The notes beneath the pieces are model-generated. The model was given only the letters and a program-made list of their open reading frames with translations, was not told the origin of the DNA and ran no database searches. 64,000 nt of DNA, taken from Symbiodinium natans (Eukaryota > Sar > Dinophyceae > Suessiales > Symbiodiniaceae). The position numbers and the translations under genes are program-made. The DNA is taken from NCBI GenBank assembly GCA_905221605.1, contig CAJNDS010002081.1:221501-285500 (forward strand). Reading direction: 5' to 3'. Positions 10,601 to 18,317 of the stretch are shown in pieces (the stretch's first letter is position 1; each line of letters opens with the position of its first letter).

Positions 10601-12604
10601 AGATGGCAACATCTGAGATAAATCGGTAGAGATCCGATGCTCCAACTCGGCAATCCGGACTCTCGTCTCAACTTCCCATGACCAATCTATCTCATCAGTA
10701 CTCCGGGGAATCCACTCTTTTCTCACTTCATCGAGCAATCCTTCCAGAGGTTGCAACACAGATTCCACTCGGGCCTCTGACTCAGGTTCATTCCATTCAC
10801 CTCCAGTTAGCTGGTAGTCACTCGACTCACCCTCTTGGGAGACTTCAGCAACTGTCTTCCCCTTTCCTTTGCCTTTTCCTTTGGGCTTTCCCTTTTCGGG
10901 CTTCTTCTTGGGATCTCCTTTTGCCTTGGCTTTCGCCTTAGCATTGGGGGAATTGGGCTTCTTGCCTGAATCTCCCTCCTTATACCAGCAATCGCGGGCA
11001 TAATGTCCCTTTCCACCACACACATAGCACTCCACATCCTTCTTGTTCTGGCTTGAAGCTCGTTTGCCAGCACCTTTGCTTGATTCGCGCTTGCCTTTCT
11101 GTTCCTTTCCTTTGCCTTTTGGTTTTCCTTCGTTGCCCTTTCCCTCATTGGGATCTCGAAAAGGTTGAAGCTTCGTGCCAGGGGCTTCTGACCACACCCT
11201 TTGTTGCACCTCAAACTTCAGAGCAACTCTTTTCAGATCTTCAAACGATTCACTATCGCCATGCAACAAGCAATGGCTTCTACACCGATCTGGCAAACTG
11301 CGCAGCAAAACCATAACCGAATCCGCTTCTTGGATCTGCAAACCACCAGCATGCACATCGGGATCAAGACTATTGAGCAGCTTGGTGTACTTGTTCAACT
11401 CATGCTCAATCTTTCGAATGATCTCCGGAATACTGGGTGCTTTCACGGTTTGATTCACCAGCTGCGACCGAAAGAACAGGCATTCAGCTCGCGACTTCAG
11501 GCAAAACTCCTTCGCCAGCAATCTCAAAGCCACAAAACCAGATTGTTGATAAGTGCTCTCACTTTCAACATATGTCTGCAAAATCAGAGAACTCTTCTCA
11601 TGATTTGCAAAAGTCTGTCGCAGGATGTGCATCAGCCTCGTCGACCTCTTCTGTTGCTCCACAGTAAGTCGATCCTGTTTCAGCCGAGACTCTTCTTGAG
11701 TCTTCACCGCATGCATGAGCTCATTGGGAAACACTTCTGAACCCAAACCAACCCAACTGGTCAGCTTCTCCATCCAGGTCAAGAATCCAAGAGCTTCAGA
11801 GATGCGATCCTTCCAAGACGAAAAGTCAATGGTCGGCAAACTGGGCAACCATTTGTCCGATCGAGCAAACACATCCCTTTCCCTTTCTTGCTCCAGAGGT
11901 GGAGGTCTCAGTGGGGGACTTGGGCTCGCCATCCGAAAAAGCTGGGTCCCCTTCGCAGGAGTACCCACTGGCGATGCACCTTGACATCCCGAAGAAGAAC
12001 TGGGCATGTTCTCAGGAACACCATCCTGAGGTAAGGGGGGATTCACCTGTTGCTGTTGCTGTGGCTGCTGTTGCTGATGCTGCTGTATCATCCACTGCTG
12101 ATGCTGCTGCTGTTGCTGCACCATGGACGAAGTCATCGTTTGCATAAACTGCTGTTGCTGCACAACCAGTTGCTGCATCATGCTTTCCAATTCTCGCACT
12201 TGTCTCGTCAACCCTTGCACGTCGGGTGATGTTTGTGATGGTGTCACCACAGGTTGAGGAGGTCCAGTGGATAGTCCTGGTGGTAACGAAGGACTTCCTA
12301 CCGCTTGCTGAGGCAAACCAGGGGGAAACGAAGGGCCTCCCATTGTCTGTTGGGGTGCTCCAGTAGCTACCCCATGAGGGCTTCTGGCGGGAGTTCGACC
12401 TCTGGGCACTGGGCCATACACAGGTTGGCTTCCTTGTGCCAAACCTTGCACCCACAGTGGGTTGGGATTTCCCAAACCCGGAAAAGGGTCTACCCTTCGC
12501 CTTGTCTCAGCATCCATGATGGGCACAGAGCTTCCACGCTCTCGTCCACCTCTTGGACTCCTCACATGAGCTCCACTGGTATGTCGTGGGGATGTATTCA
12601 ACAT
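4607..12604 (-). CDS. Gag-Pol polyprotein of copia element with long C-terminal extension
   Basis: Single uninterrupted frame of 2665 residues from the first ATG. Gag has a Gln-rich tract around residues 140-195 and a CCHC zinc knuckle at 526-539 (CYVCGGKGHYARDC). The protease active site DSGAS starts at D697. The integrase has an HHCC zinc finger (H869, H874, then a CPHC pair) and catalytic D909, D980 and E1015. The reverse transcriptase has YVDD at 1663-1666. RNase H has D1845 in VYADAS, a CEAEL motif and ADVLTK ending near 1977. Copia polyproteins normally stop here; this one continues for about 660 residues. That tail contains a CX2C-X21-CX2C zinc ribbon (C2115, C2118, C2140, C2143), a globular region without recognised domain, and a charged Glu/Lys/Arg-rich probable coiled coil near the end. 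All catalytic residues are present, so the copy may be recent. The tail's role is unknown. Confidence 0.95.
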   Translation of the reverse strand: MLNTSPRHTSGAHVRSPRGGRERGSSVPIMDAETRRRVDPFPGLGNPNPLWVQGLAQGSQPVYGPVPRGRTPARSPHGVATGAPQQTMGGPSFPPGLPQQAVGSPSLPPGLSTGPPQPVVTPSQTSPDVQGLTRQVRELESMMQQLVVQQQQFMQTMTSSMVQQQQQHQQWMIQQHQQQQPQQQQQVNPPLPQDGVPENMPSSSSGCQGASPVGTPAKGTQLFRMASPSPPLRPPPLEQERERDVFARSDKWLPSLPTIDFSSWKDRISEALGFLTWMEKLTSWVGLGSEVFPNELMHAVKTQEESRLKQDRLTVEQQKRSTRLMHILRQTFANHEKSSLILQTYVESESTYQQSGFVALRLLAKEFCLKSRAECLFFRSQLVNQTVKAPSIPEIIRKIEHELNKYTKLLNSLDPDVHAGGLQIQEADSVMVLLRSLPDRCRSHCLLHGDSESFEDLKRVALKFEVQQRVWSEAPGTKLQPFRDPNEGKGNEGKPKGKGKEQKGKRESSKGAGKRASSQNKKDVECYVCGGKGHYARDCWYKEGDSGKKPNSPNAKAKAKAKGDPKKKPEKGKPKGKGKGKGKTVAEVSQEGESSDYQLTGGEWNEPESEARVESVLQPLEGLLDEVRKEWIPRSTDEIDWSWEVETRVRIAELEHRISTDLSQMLPSKSVRSLMKPPMNQVKSMEKDDASKWWLIDSGASVTVIAKRYLDEFQILDRKALGPNERYSAANDTPVNVFERVRIRALLPMYEGKQYLGLTSVCVTGVVADVAHNILSTEQMVNTGWEVKFTRREISLRHEKKGVMGYGVSWAGCPWIYLQGDAGKRKKVTFGRTEVRPMDVDDGQRPMEVDQMQSVQSMTKKKQEEMELHRMRGHIPFSSECPHCRMTRGTTQHRRTKDAQDRPVALQADFCFINLVTGTFAKDQPTAPNMKVLVMTEMSTRMIGCLLVGTNADNTSSWIRYWMNAFGLDIAGSAVLLRTDSETAVSALIKRANLGIRIVTQRAPPQGHEAVGGVERAVRTLKELFSTVRLDLRAQGFDLKRSPRAFEFGLIYCAAMHNHHAAAFDGKKSPQELVLQRSLHECGSSLIGATVLAELPDSMKTTALSRFVEAAYVYPEVGGLTHVVSAMVDGCPKHFRAKSIKHIVPLKIGLEHCQHLLKEHDPSDTLAPPILKEKEDGVPDRIEGEADKAFEGRVSEGPTTDMSKVGPPAAWVKEHGGTANCPACGPKRGKANHNAECRKRYDDWLKAQRQRLESKEPTEETPKMDQRSSKDAGVMESGSEPSLLKRPKITYESRPDPKLEEKQSVPTPATEVVDVDMEDFEDPSLPYQGIPDEAMEPGYFEGETPAEDEAIPMEEEKPQMDVDSVPNESSRVPRRLESLTSDVNSVPDESNRVPRLINRIYLDPRLDVPQGPIKMVSSDESPKLVHVTNSILLNKNSTFPESMKVCGSQVWLARPTSVLSEIDGCPLDVDKTVEGRRTELQSMTAHKAGRVVGADEAQKFARQHGIKIIPTRWVIGPKVVNGKEAVRARCVVQDIAKGSTASSLGLSATTPSLEALRTLLAIASVDAMDIATLDVSTAFLHSPLPKGSKAIIQLPKDVSACKDYYVPVFMILDQAMNGLRVAAKAWNLKLATVVKKVGLKQCPTEPSVFEGTVRGKRFLMLCYVDDLILCGTRDAIRLVTDTLNGELKIKETGRITSTGGKITFLGREIERQGSHLRMRVPPAYLDALFETEFCKDLKVVTAPPDIVKTVEKGRASGSDPELSDTAAARYRAVLGRIAWWGQSRPDLSRWMSILSQGQSKPTACFEQALRQVIRFLKGQYHAWQYFGPDGNVPDSGPAQLEVYADASWAPQASLGRRSVSGIAIFYRGCLIKGISRVQGCVSLSSCEAELRAILTAVQESEGLATLIGQLAESDVTIRLHTDSSSARAVLLNRGLSRRVRHLDIAVCYLQERIQEAQTLKVIWCPTAGMIADVLTKCLSQVTFCQHQQAMGIYPGEDVQQVWRICGIRPRVGVQACQCAEATGCSVEQVGSLKSVKKCGEVFENFHLRSPETLREDSSPEVQEMDLWSNRKSFGSSTTEASPSLEPVPLVKDRKMAAEDSRKGEQGAEMKSPFWCKVCKWLFRSEHAAGLSWDESGKPKCEKCKQTVTVSGTDASHAFHLREAEKERRAAGKRGDKGESRGSGQAAPKPKAMPKVIERMVDVFPELADPEPPKWFGDVSWSICRRGTPVDELELKDVVGTLSDKDMLRYQSSYEKLVKPIQEVCELQEKPTKIFGILDVRGQIGGKAIIWEMAVNEGGLYMEVPPGTCGLAMLSFVRYLKRKGIVPVLLLGEHQDLGVLRMVDLLCMLPILGAERIMEDEAESSYYPPWVLRWKRSAKEGSLVFKELVERVRVISMLSCDTLRIHEPELRERPVPKWSFVAYSHYRSVMESVAGFLEDLEKKKEEITDTQRAASWKKVVASETRSGVVWICKCKWHLPTDYVVRFNLTLPADMWQQAFGIMGENVGKLEKEEKDLKRILKAAAEQQDREFEEAERKRKRIADLSAAEEEAAKRAKLEGEAVRSPVSVVPSELDAAAIAQIAERVKASFSVADLELMLEEKKRKVGDQPTERPAETPAEPSRSSQDVMMETRTAELAEMKEAAKERRAKLMESTGAGEKKGEEDEE

Positions 12605-13020
12605 AGTTCCTGAACTCAGGCTCCAGCCTGCAGTCTCTCCACAACGTCTTCTGGCGAAAATTCTCTCACCAACACCAGATGGTCCAGGCTCCTGAAGAAC
12701 CTTAGTTCTACTCTACCAAGCACCGTATTCCTCCAAGATCGGTCACAACCAATCCAGTTCCAGACAAACCACCTTGCCCGGGCTCCAAAGTGCCTCAACA
12801 GCCGCTGAACCAACTGCTTCCAAGCCTGATGAGTCCGGATCCGCCTCCTCACAGGATAGGCTTCCCGGTACTCACTTACACGGTCCGAGTACAAGAGATT
12901 CCGGTCCACTGGCAGTCTGGGCTCCAAACCCAAACTTGCCTCCAGGCACTCACAGAGTCCTGACAGACAACCAAAACCACACACGGGCTCGTACCACAAG
13001 GCACAAGCTCCGCTACTACG
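12605..13020 (-). other. 5' untranslated leader of the copia element
   Basis: About 416 bp between the 5' LTR and the Gag-Pol start. Nothing coding is convincing here; it should contain the primer-binding and packaging sequences. Confidence 0.6.
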
Positions 13021-13288
13021 TGAAAAACCGAAGGTCCCTCTGGTACCTTTCCCTTGAAAGCACGAACCCTGACCTCTCACACAAGTGCGGACAACTCTCA
13101 GCTTCAGAACGAAGTTCCCACACACTGCACACTCACTTTAAATCGCGTATTGGGCAAAAACACACTCGTATGATTTCAACCATCGAGGATGGGATCACAC
13201 GGATTCCCAATCACTCTGAAGCAAAACAAACCTGTTCAAGCTGATCCAAAACATGACAAAAACATCACTGATCAGCCACAATCTTCCA
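13021..13288 (-). repeat. 5' LTR of the copia element
   Basis: 268 bp, same termini as 3490-3868 but shorter by two internal segments. The promoter for the element should lie here, reading leftward. The adjoining internal sequence (left of 13021) does not start with TGG. A TGGTACGAGCC string on the minus strand about two dozen bases inside is the only weak primer-binding-site candidate. Confidence 0.86.
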
Positions 13289-13297
13289 CACACTTGG
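13289..13297. repeat. probable target-site duplication, right copy
   Basis: CACACTTGG immediately follows the right LTR and matches the left flank 3481-3489 at 8 of 9 positions. Confidence 0.6.
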
Positions 13298-13900
13298 CCA
13301 AGAACAGTCGGCATCATATTTGACGCCGTCATGTGAGGCTCAAAATGCTCATTCCCAACCTTGGTGCTCTGTCATGGGCATTTTCATCGCTGTCTGGTTC
13401 TTGCAAGAGGGTGTTGGCAAGGTGACAAAGTCACTTCTCCCTTTTGGCTATAGATTGTAGCAGGTTGGCGTGAAATTGCAGGTGCTCCACCAAAGCAGAG
13501 CAGTCTACAGAAAGGCTCTTGGAAGAACACTTCTGGTGTCCCACCTCAAGAAACATTCAGCCTGACTGCAAAATCTTATTACCACTAGACCTTCCGGCAA
13601 AGTTTTCAGGCAGCAGTTTAAGGCCAAATCGCTTCTAGACCTTCCGTAAAAGGTTTCTGCTCAATTTGAGAGACTTAAAACTTTTTACCGAAGTTCCAGG
13701 TTTTTTCTGAGCTTGGCGCTGATGGCAAATGCTGTTTCCTGCTTCTCCAGACTCCAAGACGCTATTGGCACGTTAACTCTCTAATTGAAGGCTTCCAAAC
13801 CCTGGCGGCCTTCTCCTGCACCTTTTTTGTGGCACGCTCTCTCTTGACCACATAAAACCGAAACGCAGCTAAACCAAGCCCTTACGTTTTTTCATTGCAG
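13298..13900. other. no gene seen
   Basis: Unremarkable sequence without a convincing frame. A short motif, TAGACCTTCCG, is repeated at about 13586 and 13636 with related flanks. Confidence 0.5.
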
Positions 13901-13904
13901 ACAC

Positions 13905-14315
13905 TTTTCTTTGAAAGAGCTTCGAAGTTTCCCTTCAAGCCTCTTGCCTCGACTTCAAGGGCCCCTTTCGAAGCCTTACAACACCTTGGGTTCGCGATTC
14001 CTCTGGCTCTTCCAGGAAGGCATAAATTTAAGGTTGCGTTTTTGCTAGATGTCGTTTCTCTTTGGCAAAGAGGGCTTTGAAACCTTGGAAGCCGAAGGGT
14101 CGAAGGGGAAGGCAAAGAGGGGAAGAAGACGTGACGAAGGCTTCAAAGAGGCAAGGACAAGGCTTCGAAGGCTTTGAAGGTGAAACGAAGGCTTCGAAGG
14201 GTGAGGACGAAGGGGGCTTCGAAGCTTTCCAAGGTGAAGACGTCGAAGACTTTGAAGGCAAGAACGAGGGAGCTTCGAAGAAATTCCCTGCTCTTCTCTC
14301 TGATTTTTAAATGCG
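13905..14315. repeat. TTCGAA-rich minisatellite array 1
   Basis: Irregular tandem copies of GGCTTCGAAGG-type units with interspersed GTGAGGACGAAGG-like spacers. The same units make up 20410-20690, 23925-24300 and 24830-25262. Frames through them give artificial Gly-Phe-Glu or Ala-Ser-Lys repeats and are not called genes. Confidence 0.75.
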
Positions 14316-14346
14316 GCTTCGAACTTGATGGGCCCATCACCTTTGC

Positions 14347-14513
14347 TAGGGGGGCTTAACGGGGGGCTTGAGAGGGGAGCTCAAGGGGGGGCTTAAGGGG
14401 AGGGCAAAGGGGGGCTTTGGAGAAGACCCTTTGGGAAAGGGGGACTTAAAGGGGGCTTTGAAGGGGGCTTCAAGGAAAGGGGGGGCTTAAAGGGGGCTTC
14501 AAGGGGGCTTTGT
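14347..14513. repeat. G-rich GGGGGCTTAAGGGG-type array, left border of the ATTG block
   Basis: Imperfect repeats of runs of G separated by CTTAA, CTTTG or CTTCAA. A matching array lies at 20250-20405, so the second retroelement is bracketed by the same repeat. Confidence 0.75.
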
Positions 14514-14530
14514 CACAAATTGGATCTGCG

Positions 14531-15417
14531 GACAGGTTTGGTGCAGCTAAAGTCACGACCAAAGATGGCATTGACATTCCTGTAGAATTCAACTACGACA
14601 GTGAAGAAAAGAAGAATTGAAACTCTCGGAACCGGTCATTTGGGACATTACCCGTGAATTCCTGAAGAAGCCCAAAAGATTGGTTGAACAAAGAGATGAA
14701 GTCCATGAAAGATGGGTCAAGAGATGGAAAACAGACACGGATTTGCGGATGAGATTGGTAGTCCAGGGATGCTATCAGGACGCACAGGCATTGGACTCCG
14801 ACACGCTGTTTGCGAGCACGCCGTCATTGGTCACGCTACGCATCATGCTGATCATGGCGTTGGCGCGCAATTGGTGCATTAACCTTGCAGATGTGTTCAC
14901 AGCATTCCTTCATGCGCCGATGACTGAAGACATTTTCATTTGGCCACCGACTGAGTACTACCCCGATTTCAAGTGCCTGTGGAAATTGAACAAAGCTATG
15001 TATGGCCTGAAACAAAGCCCTCGATTGTGGCAAGAGCATTTTGCCAAGGTCATGGCTAAGCTAGGATTCAGACGATGCAAGTCTGACGGGAACTTGTATT
15101 GTCATTCGTCCAAGCAGCTGTATGTTTTGGCCTACGTAGACGATTTGCTGATTGTTGGAGATTCTGAGCAGTCGAAGTCGTTCATTGAAGCCTTAGGCAA
15201 AGAACTGTTGGTGAAGATCACTGGCTCATTGGAGCCTGGAACAGAACATTCGTTTCTCGGACGTCGCCTCAAGCACAATGGCGATTCGATTGACATGTTC
15301 ATGTCGCAGGGTTACATTGAGGAATTGCTTAAGATCTACCAAATGGAATCGGCAAACAATGTCAATACCACTGGCACGACCGCATTGAAACGCATGCAAG
15401 ACGCAGACACGCCATTG
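14531..15417 (+). pseudogene. copia reverse transcriptase domain, frameshifted, 5' part of split Pol
   Basis: Protein similarity runs from about 14531. The first 80 bp (DRFGAAKV, then DGIDIPVEFNYDSEE) are in one frame. The rest continues from about 14611 in the next frame, so there is a one-base frameshift near 14611 and no ATG at the head of the longer frame. Recognisable RT landmarks are RMRLVVQG, LADVFTAFLHAPM, LNKAMYGLKQSPRLW and the active-site YVDD at 15133-15144. The frame is clean up to DADTPL at 15417, where a GT (15418) begins the repeat-filled insert. The matching C-terminal part resumes at 16854. It is either a dead copy or a spliced one with a single sequence error. Confidence 0.85.
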
Positions 15418-16853
15418 GTGTATGTTGCGCAGTCCGCAGTGCGTCGACAGCTTGTGTCCTTTGTTGTGTCCGATACATGTGAGTTGAGGCAGAAAGTCGA
15501 TGCGTTCTGCTTGTGTGTTTTGGGGCATGATTTACAATACAGCGCCATTTTGTTACAGGACTTGGGTGCTGCCTTTTTTGTACGTTGCGCAGTTCACAAT
15601 GCGTCGGTGTAAACATGTGTGTCGAGAAAGAAGCCAGCAGTCTTGCGTGATGTCATGTAGGCGTGTACTAACAACGCCATTTTGTTACAGAGTTGTGTGC
15701 TGATTTTTCTGCACGTTGCGCAGTCCGCAATGCGTAGGCAGCTTGTGTTTTAGGTCCAGCACGTGTGTGTTGAGGTTTGCCGCCGGGTGCATTCTTGCTT
15801 GCATGGTGTTGGTAGGCATGTACAAACAGCGCCAAAATGTTACAGGACATGTGTGCTGACGTGCGTGTTGGGCAGGCAGGCGGGGGTCGACCGCGTGTGT
15901 TTTGGGTCCATCACATGTGGGTTGAGGCAGGGCTGTGGATTAAAAACAGCGCCATTTTGTTTACTGCACGTTGAGCAGTTCCCAATGCGTTGGCAGCTTG
16001 TGCTGTAAACATGTGTGTCGAGGAAAGAAGCCCAGTGCATTCTTGCATGGTGTCAGGTTGGCGTGTACAAACAAGGCCATTTTGTTACAAGAGTTGTGTG
16101 CTGATTTTTCTGCACGTTGCACAGTCCGCAAAGCGTTGGCGCTTGTGCTTTAGGTCCCACACGGGCGTGTTGAGGTTTGCCGCCGGGCGCATTTTTGCTT
16201 GTTTGGTGTTGGTAGGCATGTACAAACAGCGCCAAAATGTTACAGGACATATGTGCTGACGTACGCGTTGGGCAGTCCGCCGTGGGTCGACCGCGTATGT
16301 TTTGGGTCCATCACATGTGAGTTCAGGCAGGGCTGCGCGTTCTGCTGGCATGTTTTTGGGGCTGTTTGAAAACAGCGCCATTTTGTTACGGGACTTGTGT
16401 GCTGATTTTTCTGCACGTTGAGCAGTTCGCAATGCGTCGGCAGCTTGTGCTCTAGGTCCGAAATCTTTGTGTTGAGGCAAGGAGCCGGGGGGAATTTTGC
16501 ACGTTGTCAGGCAGGCGTGTGCAAGCAGCGCCAGTTTGTTACATGACTTGTTTGCTGATTCGGTGCAGGTTGCGCAGTCCGCTTGCATGTTTTGTTTCTT
16601 CTAGATGTGGTGTGCTGATGAGCGTTCGGTCGCAAGTCCATTCTGTACCATGTCGTTGCTTAACCTGTGTGAGTGGGTGTGTGTGTGTGTGTCGTTGTAG
16701 AAGGTCTGTGAGACGTTGAAGCGGGCTACCTCGAAGACATGTTGAAGCATCGAGCTTCAAGAATTGAGTGTTGTGCATGTGCTTGCGGAGTCGCAAGCTA
16801 GACTCAGATATTCTCAGCAGTTTTGGCGTGATGTATGTCGAGCCCCTCTTTAG
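15418..16853 (+). repeat. 1.44-kb intron-like insert made of tandem 120-156-bp repeats
   Basis: Interrupts the Pol frame between RT and RNase H. About eight diverged units are marked by GCGCCATTTTGTTACAGG or the variant GCGCCAAAATGTTACAGG at about 15542, 15673, 15828, 15950, 16074, 16229, 16374 and 16530. Alternation of the two variants suggests a two-unit higher-order repeat. The edges fit an intron: GTGTATG at the left, pyrimidine-rich CCCCTCTTTAG at the right (16843-16853), with phase 0 on both sides. It holds only one ATTG in 1436 bp, unlike the sequence on either side. It may be an intron or a satellite insertion. Confidence 0.7.
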
Positions 16854-17609
16854 AGGGGTGTTTGTGCATCTCTGCTGTACATGCGAAGGTTGTGCATCGA
16901 ACATGTCGCTAAGTACCGAACCGCAGTAGGGAAATTGCTCTGGCTAGCTTTCGTTCGGCCGGATTGCTCTTACGCTGTCAAGGAACTGTCGCGTGATGTG
17001 AAGTCACCTACATTGGAAAGCCTAGCTAAGCTGAAGCATTTGCTAAGGTACATTGTAGGCACGAAGCAGTCTGTTCTACGACTACGCCCGAGCCAGATGC
17101 TGGCCGATTGGCGCTGTACCCTTGACATTGCTTGCTACGTAGATAGCGATTGGGCAGGCTGTTCTCGCGCGCGGAAGAGCACCAGCGGAAGCACGGTGCA
17201 GGTTCTTGATTGCGATGTCATTCACTTCTCGAGGACACAGGCCACTGTGGCATTGTCTTCTGGAGAGGCTGAACTGTACGCTATTGGCCAAGGAGTGAAC
17301 GAGGCATTGTTCGTAAAGAATCTTGTCTTGGAAGCGGAGTTTGCGCGACGTGTGCAGATTGTTGCGTACACCGATTCTACTGCAGGTAAGAGCATGGCTA
17401 CTAGATTTGGCGCTGGAAAGCGTACCAAGCACGTAGAATTGCGCTACTTGTACATGCAAAATCTTGTACAGAGCGGATTGCTACAAGTCCGCAAGATAGG
17501 AACCAAGTTCAACCCGGCGGATGTATTGACCAAATACGTTTCCACCGAAACATTGCACAACCTCATTGGGAAGCTTGGATTGGTCAGGAACCAATTTCGA
17601 TATGGCTGA
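16854..17609 (+). CDS. copia Pol C-terminal part with RNase H domain
   Basis: Continues the reverse transcriptase interrupted at 15417. EHVAKYRTAVGKLLWLAF is the copia RT connection motif. RNase H follows, with DSDWAG as the first catalytic Asp, SSGEAELYA as the catalytic Glu, YTDSTAGKSM as the next Asp and the conserved end FNPADVLTK. The frame is open upstream to 16854, right after a TTTAG that could be a splice acceptor, and stops at 17607-17609. About a dozen bases after the stop is a run of ten A. No frame damage is seen in this part. Confidence 0.87.
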   Translation, partial: RGVCASLLYMRRLCIEHVAKYRTAVGKLLWLAFVRPDCSYAVKELSRDVKSPTLESLAKLKHLLRYIVGTKQSVLRLRPSQMLADWRCTLDIACYVDSDWAGCSRARKSTSGSTVQVLDCDVIHFSRTQATVALSSGEAELYAIGQGVNEALFVKNLVLEAEFARRVQIVAYTDSTAGKSMATRFGAGKRTKHVELRYLYMQNLVQSGLLQVRKIGTKFNPADVLTKYVSTETLHNLIGKLGLVRNQFRYG

Positions 17610-18317
17610 GCACTGGATCGAAAAAAAAAATTGTTTCACTTTTCCTTTTGTTTCCCCGCCCACCCGACCCTTCGCCCCGCGACGTTACGCGGCTTGGGCC
17701 ATTGCATTGCTTTTCCGGTCCTGTTTGAGGGACCGAGGAATTGTGTCGTTTTCGCTTTGACCTCCGCGGTCTAAATTGGATTGCGTTGAGCATTGAGAGA
17801 AAGAGAGAGAGAAGAACATTGCTGTCTTGACAGTGCATTGCAGTCGCATTGACATTCTTGTCACATGTGCAACATGTCAGTGCTGCATTGTGCGTTGTGC
17901 ATTCAGTCATGTTGTTTAGTGTTTATTGTGTTTAAGATTGACTTTAAGAGCATCGCTCAACCGCCGTCAACCGCATTGCGGATAAGAGCGACCGCAGTGA
18001 AAGCATTGCGGTTGGGTGCGCAGCTAGTCCGCTATTGAGCGGACGATAGCCATTGAAACGACATTGGCAAACAAGGGACCGTCAAGCATTGCAATTGAAC
18101 AAATTGCTCCTTCTGACTGTCATTGTACATAAAGCCCGAAACCCTGAATTGATTTTCCAGTGAGCGGATTGCATGAAGAATTGGTTTTCTGCAAGTTTTG
18201 AAGCATTGATCACGCTGAACTGTGGCTCACATTGCGTCACATTGCGATCACTCATTCGGGTCTCGGAGCCTAGAGCATTGTGTGCATTGCGCCTTTTGAA
18301 CACTGTCCTTTCTGCAG
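17610..18317 (+). other. non-coding, strongly ATTG-enriched
   Basis: Lies between the Pol end and the unknown frame. I count about 28 ATTG in roughly 730 bp (expected about 3), so the enrichment cannot be a coding effect. It also has a GA-rich tract at about 17798-17815. A pyrimidine-rich stretch ending CTTTCTGCAG (to 18317) could be a splice acceptor for the next frame. Confidence 0.6.

Larger units (their letters stand above)
3490..13288 (-). mobile_element. Near-complete LTR retrotransposon, Ty1/copia order
   Basis: Two direct long terminal repeats (left 3490-3868, right 13021-13288) bracket a single long Gag-Pol frame on the minus strand. In element orientation each LTR begins TGGAAGATTG and ends TTTTTCA (TG...CA). 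The base run GCGGGGGG directly abuts the start of the 3' LTR at 3868/3869, which is a polypurine tract. The outer flanks CACACTTCG (3481-3489) and CACACTTGG (13289-13297) match at 8 of 9 positions, as expected for a target-site duplication, although copia elements normally duplicate 5 bp. Domain order protease-integrase-RT-RNase H defines copia. Length is about 9.8 kb, roughly twice a classical copia. Confidence 0.93.

Noticed and set aside
4386-12613. Many plus-strand frames of 60-260 codons across the copia element
   Set aside because: Antisense shadows of the Gag-Pol frame, without motifs of their own.
15542-16545. Spliced-leader gene repeats, because GCCATTTTG occurs in each unit
   Set aside because: Only nine bases match; the following GGCTCAAG is replaced by TTACAGG and no donor or Sm site pattern follows.
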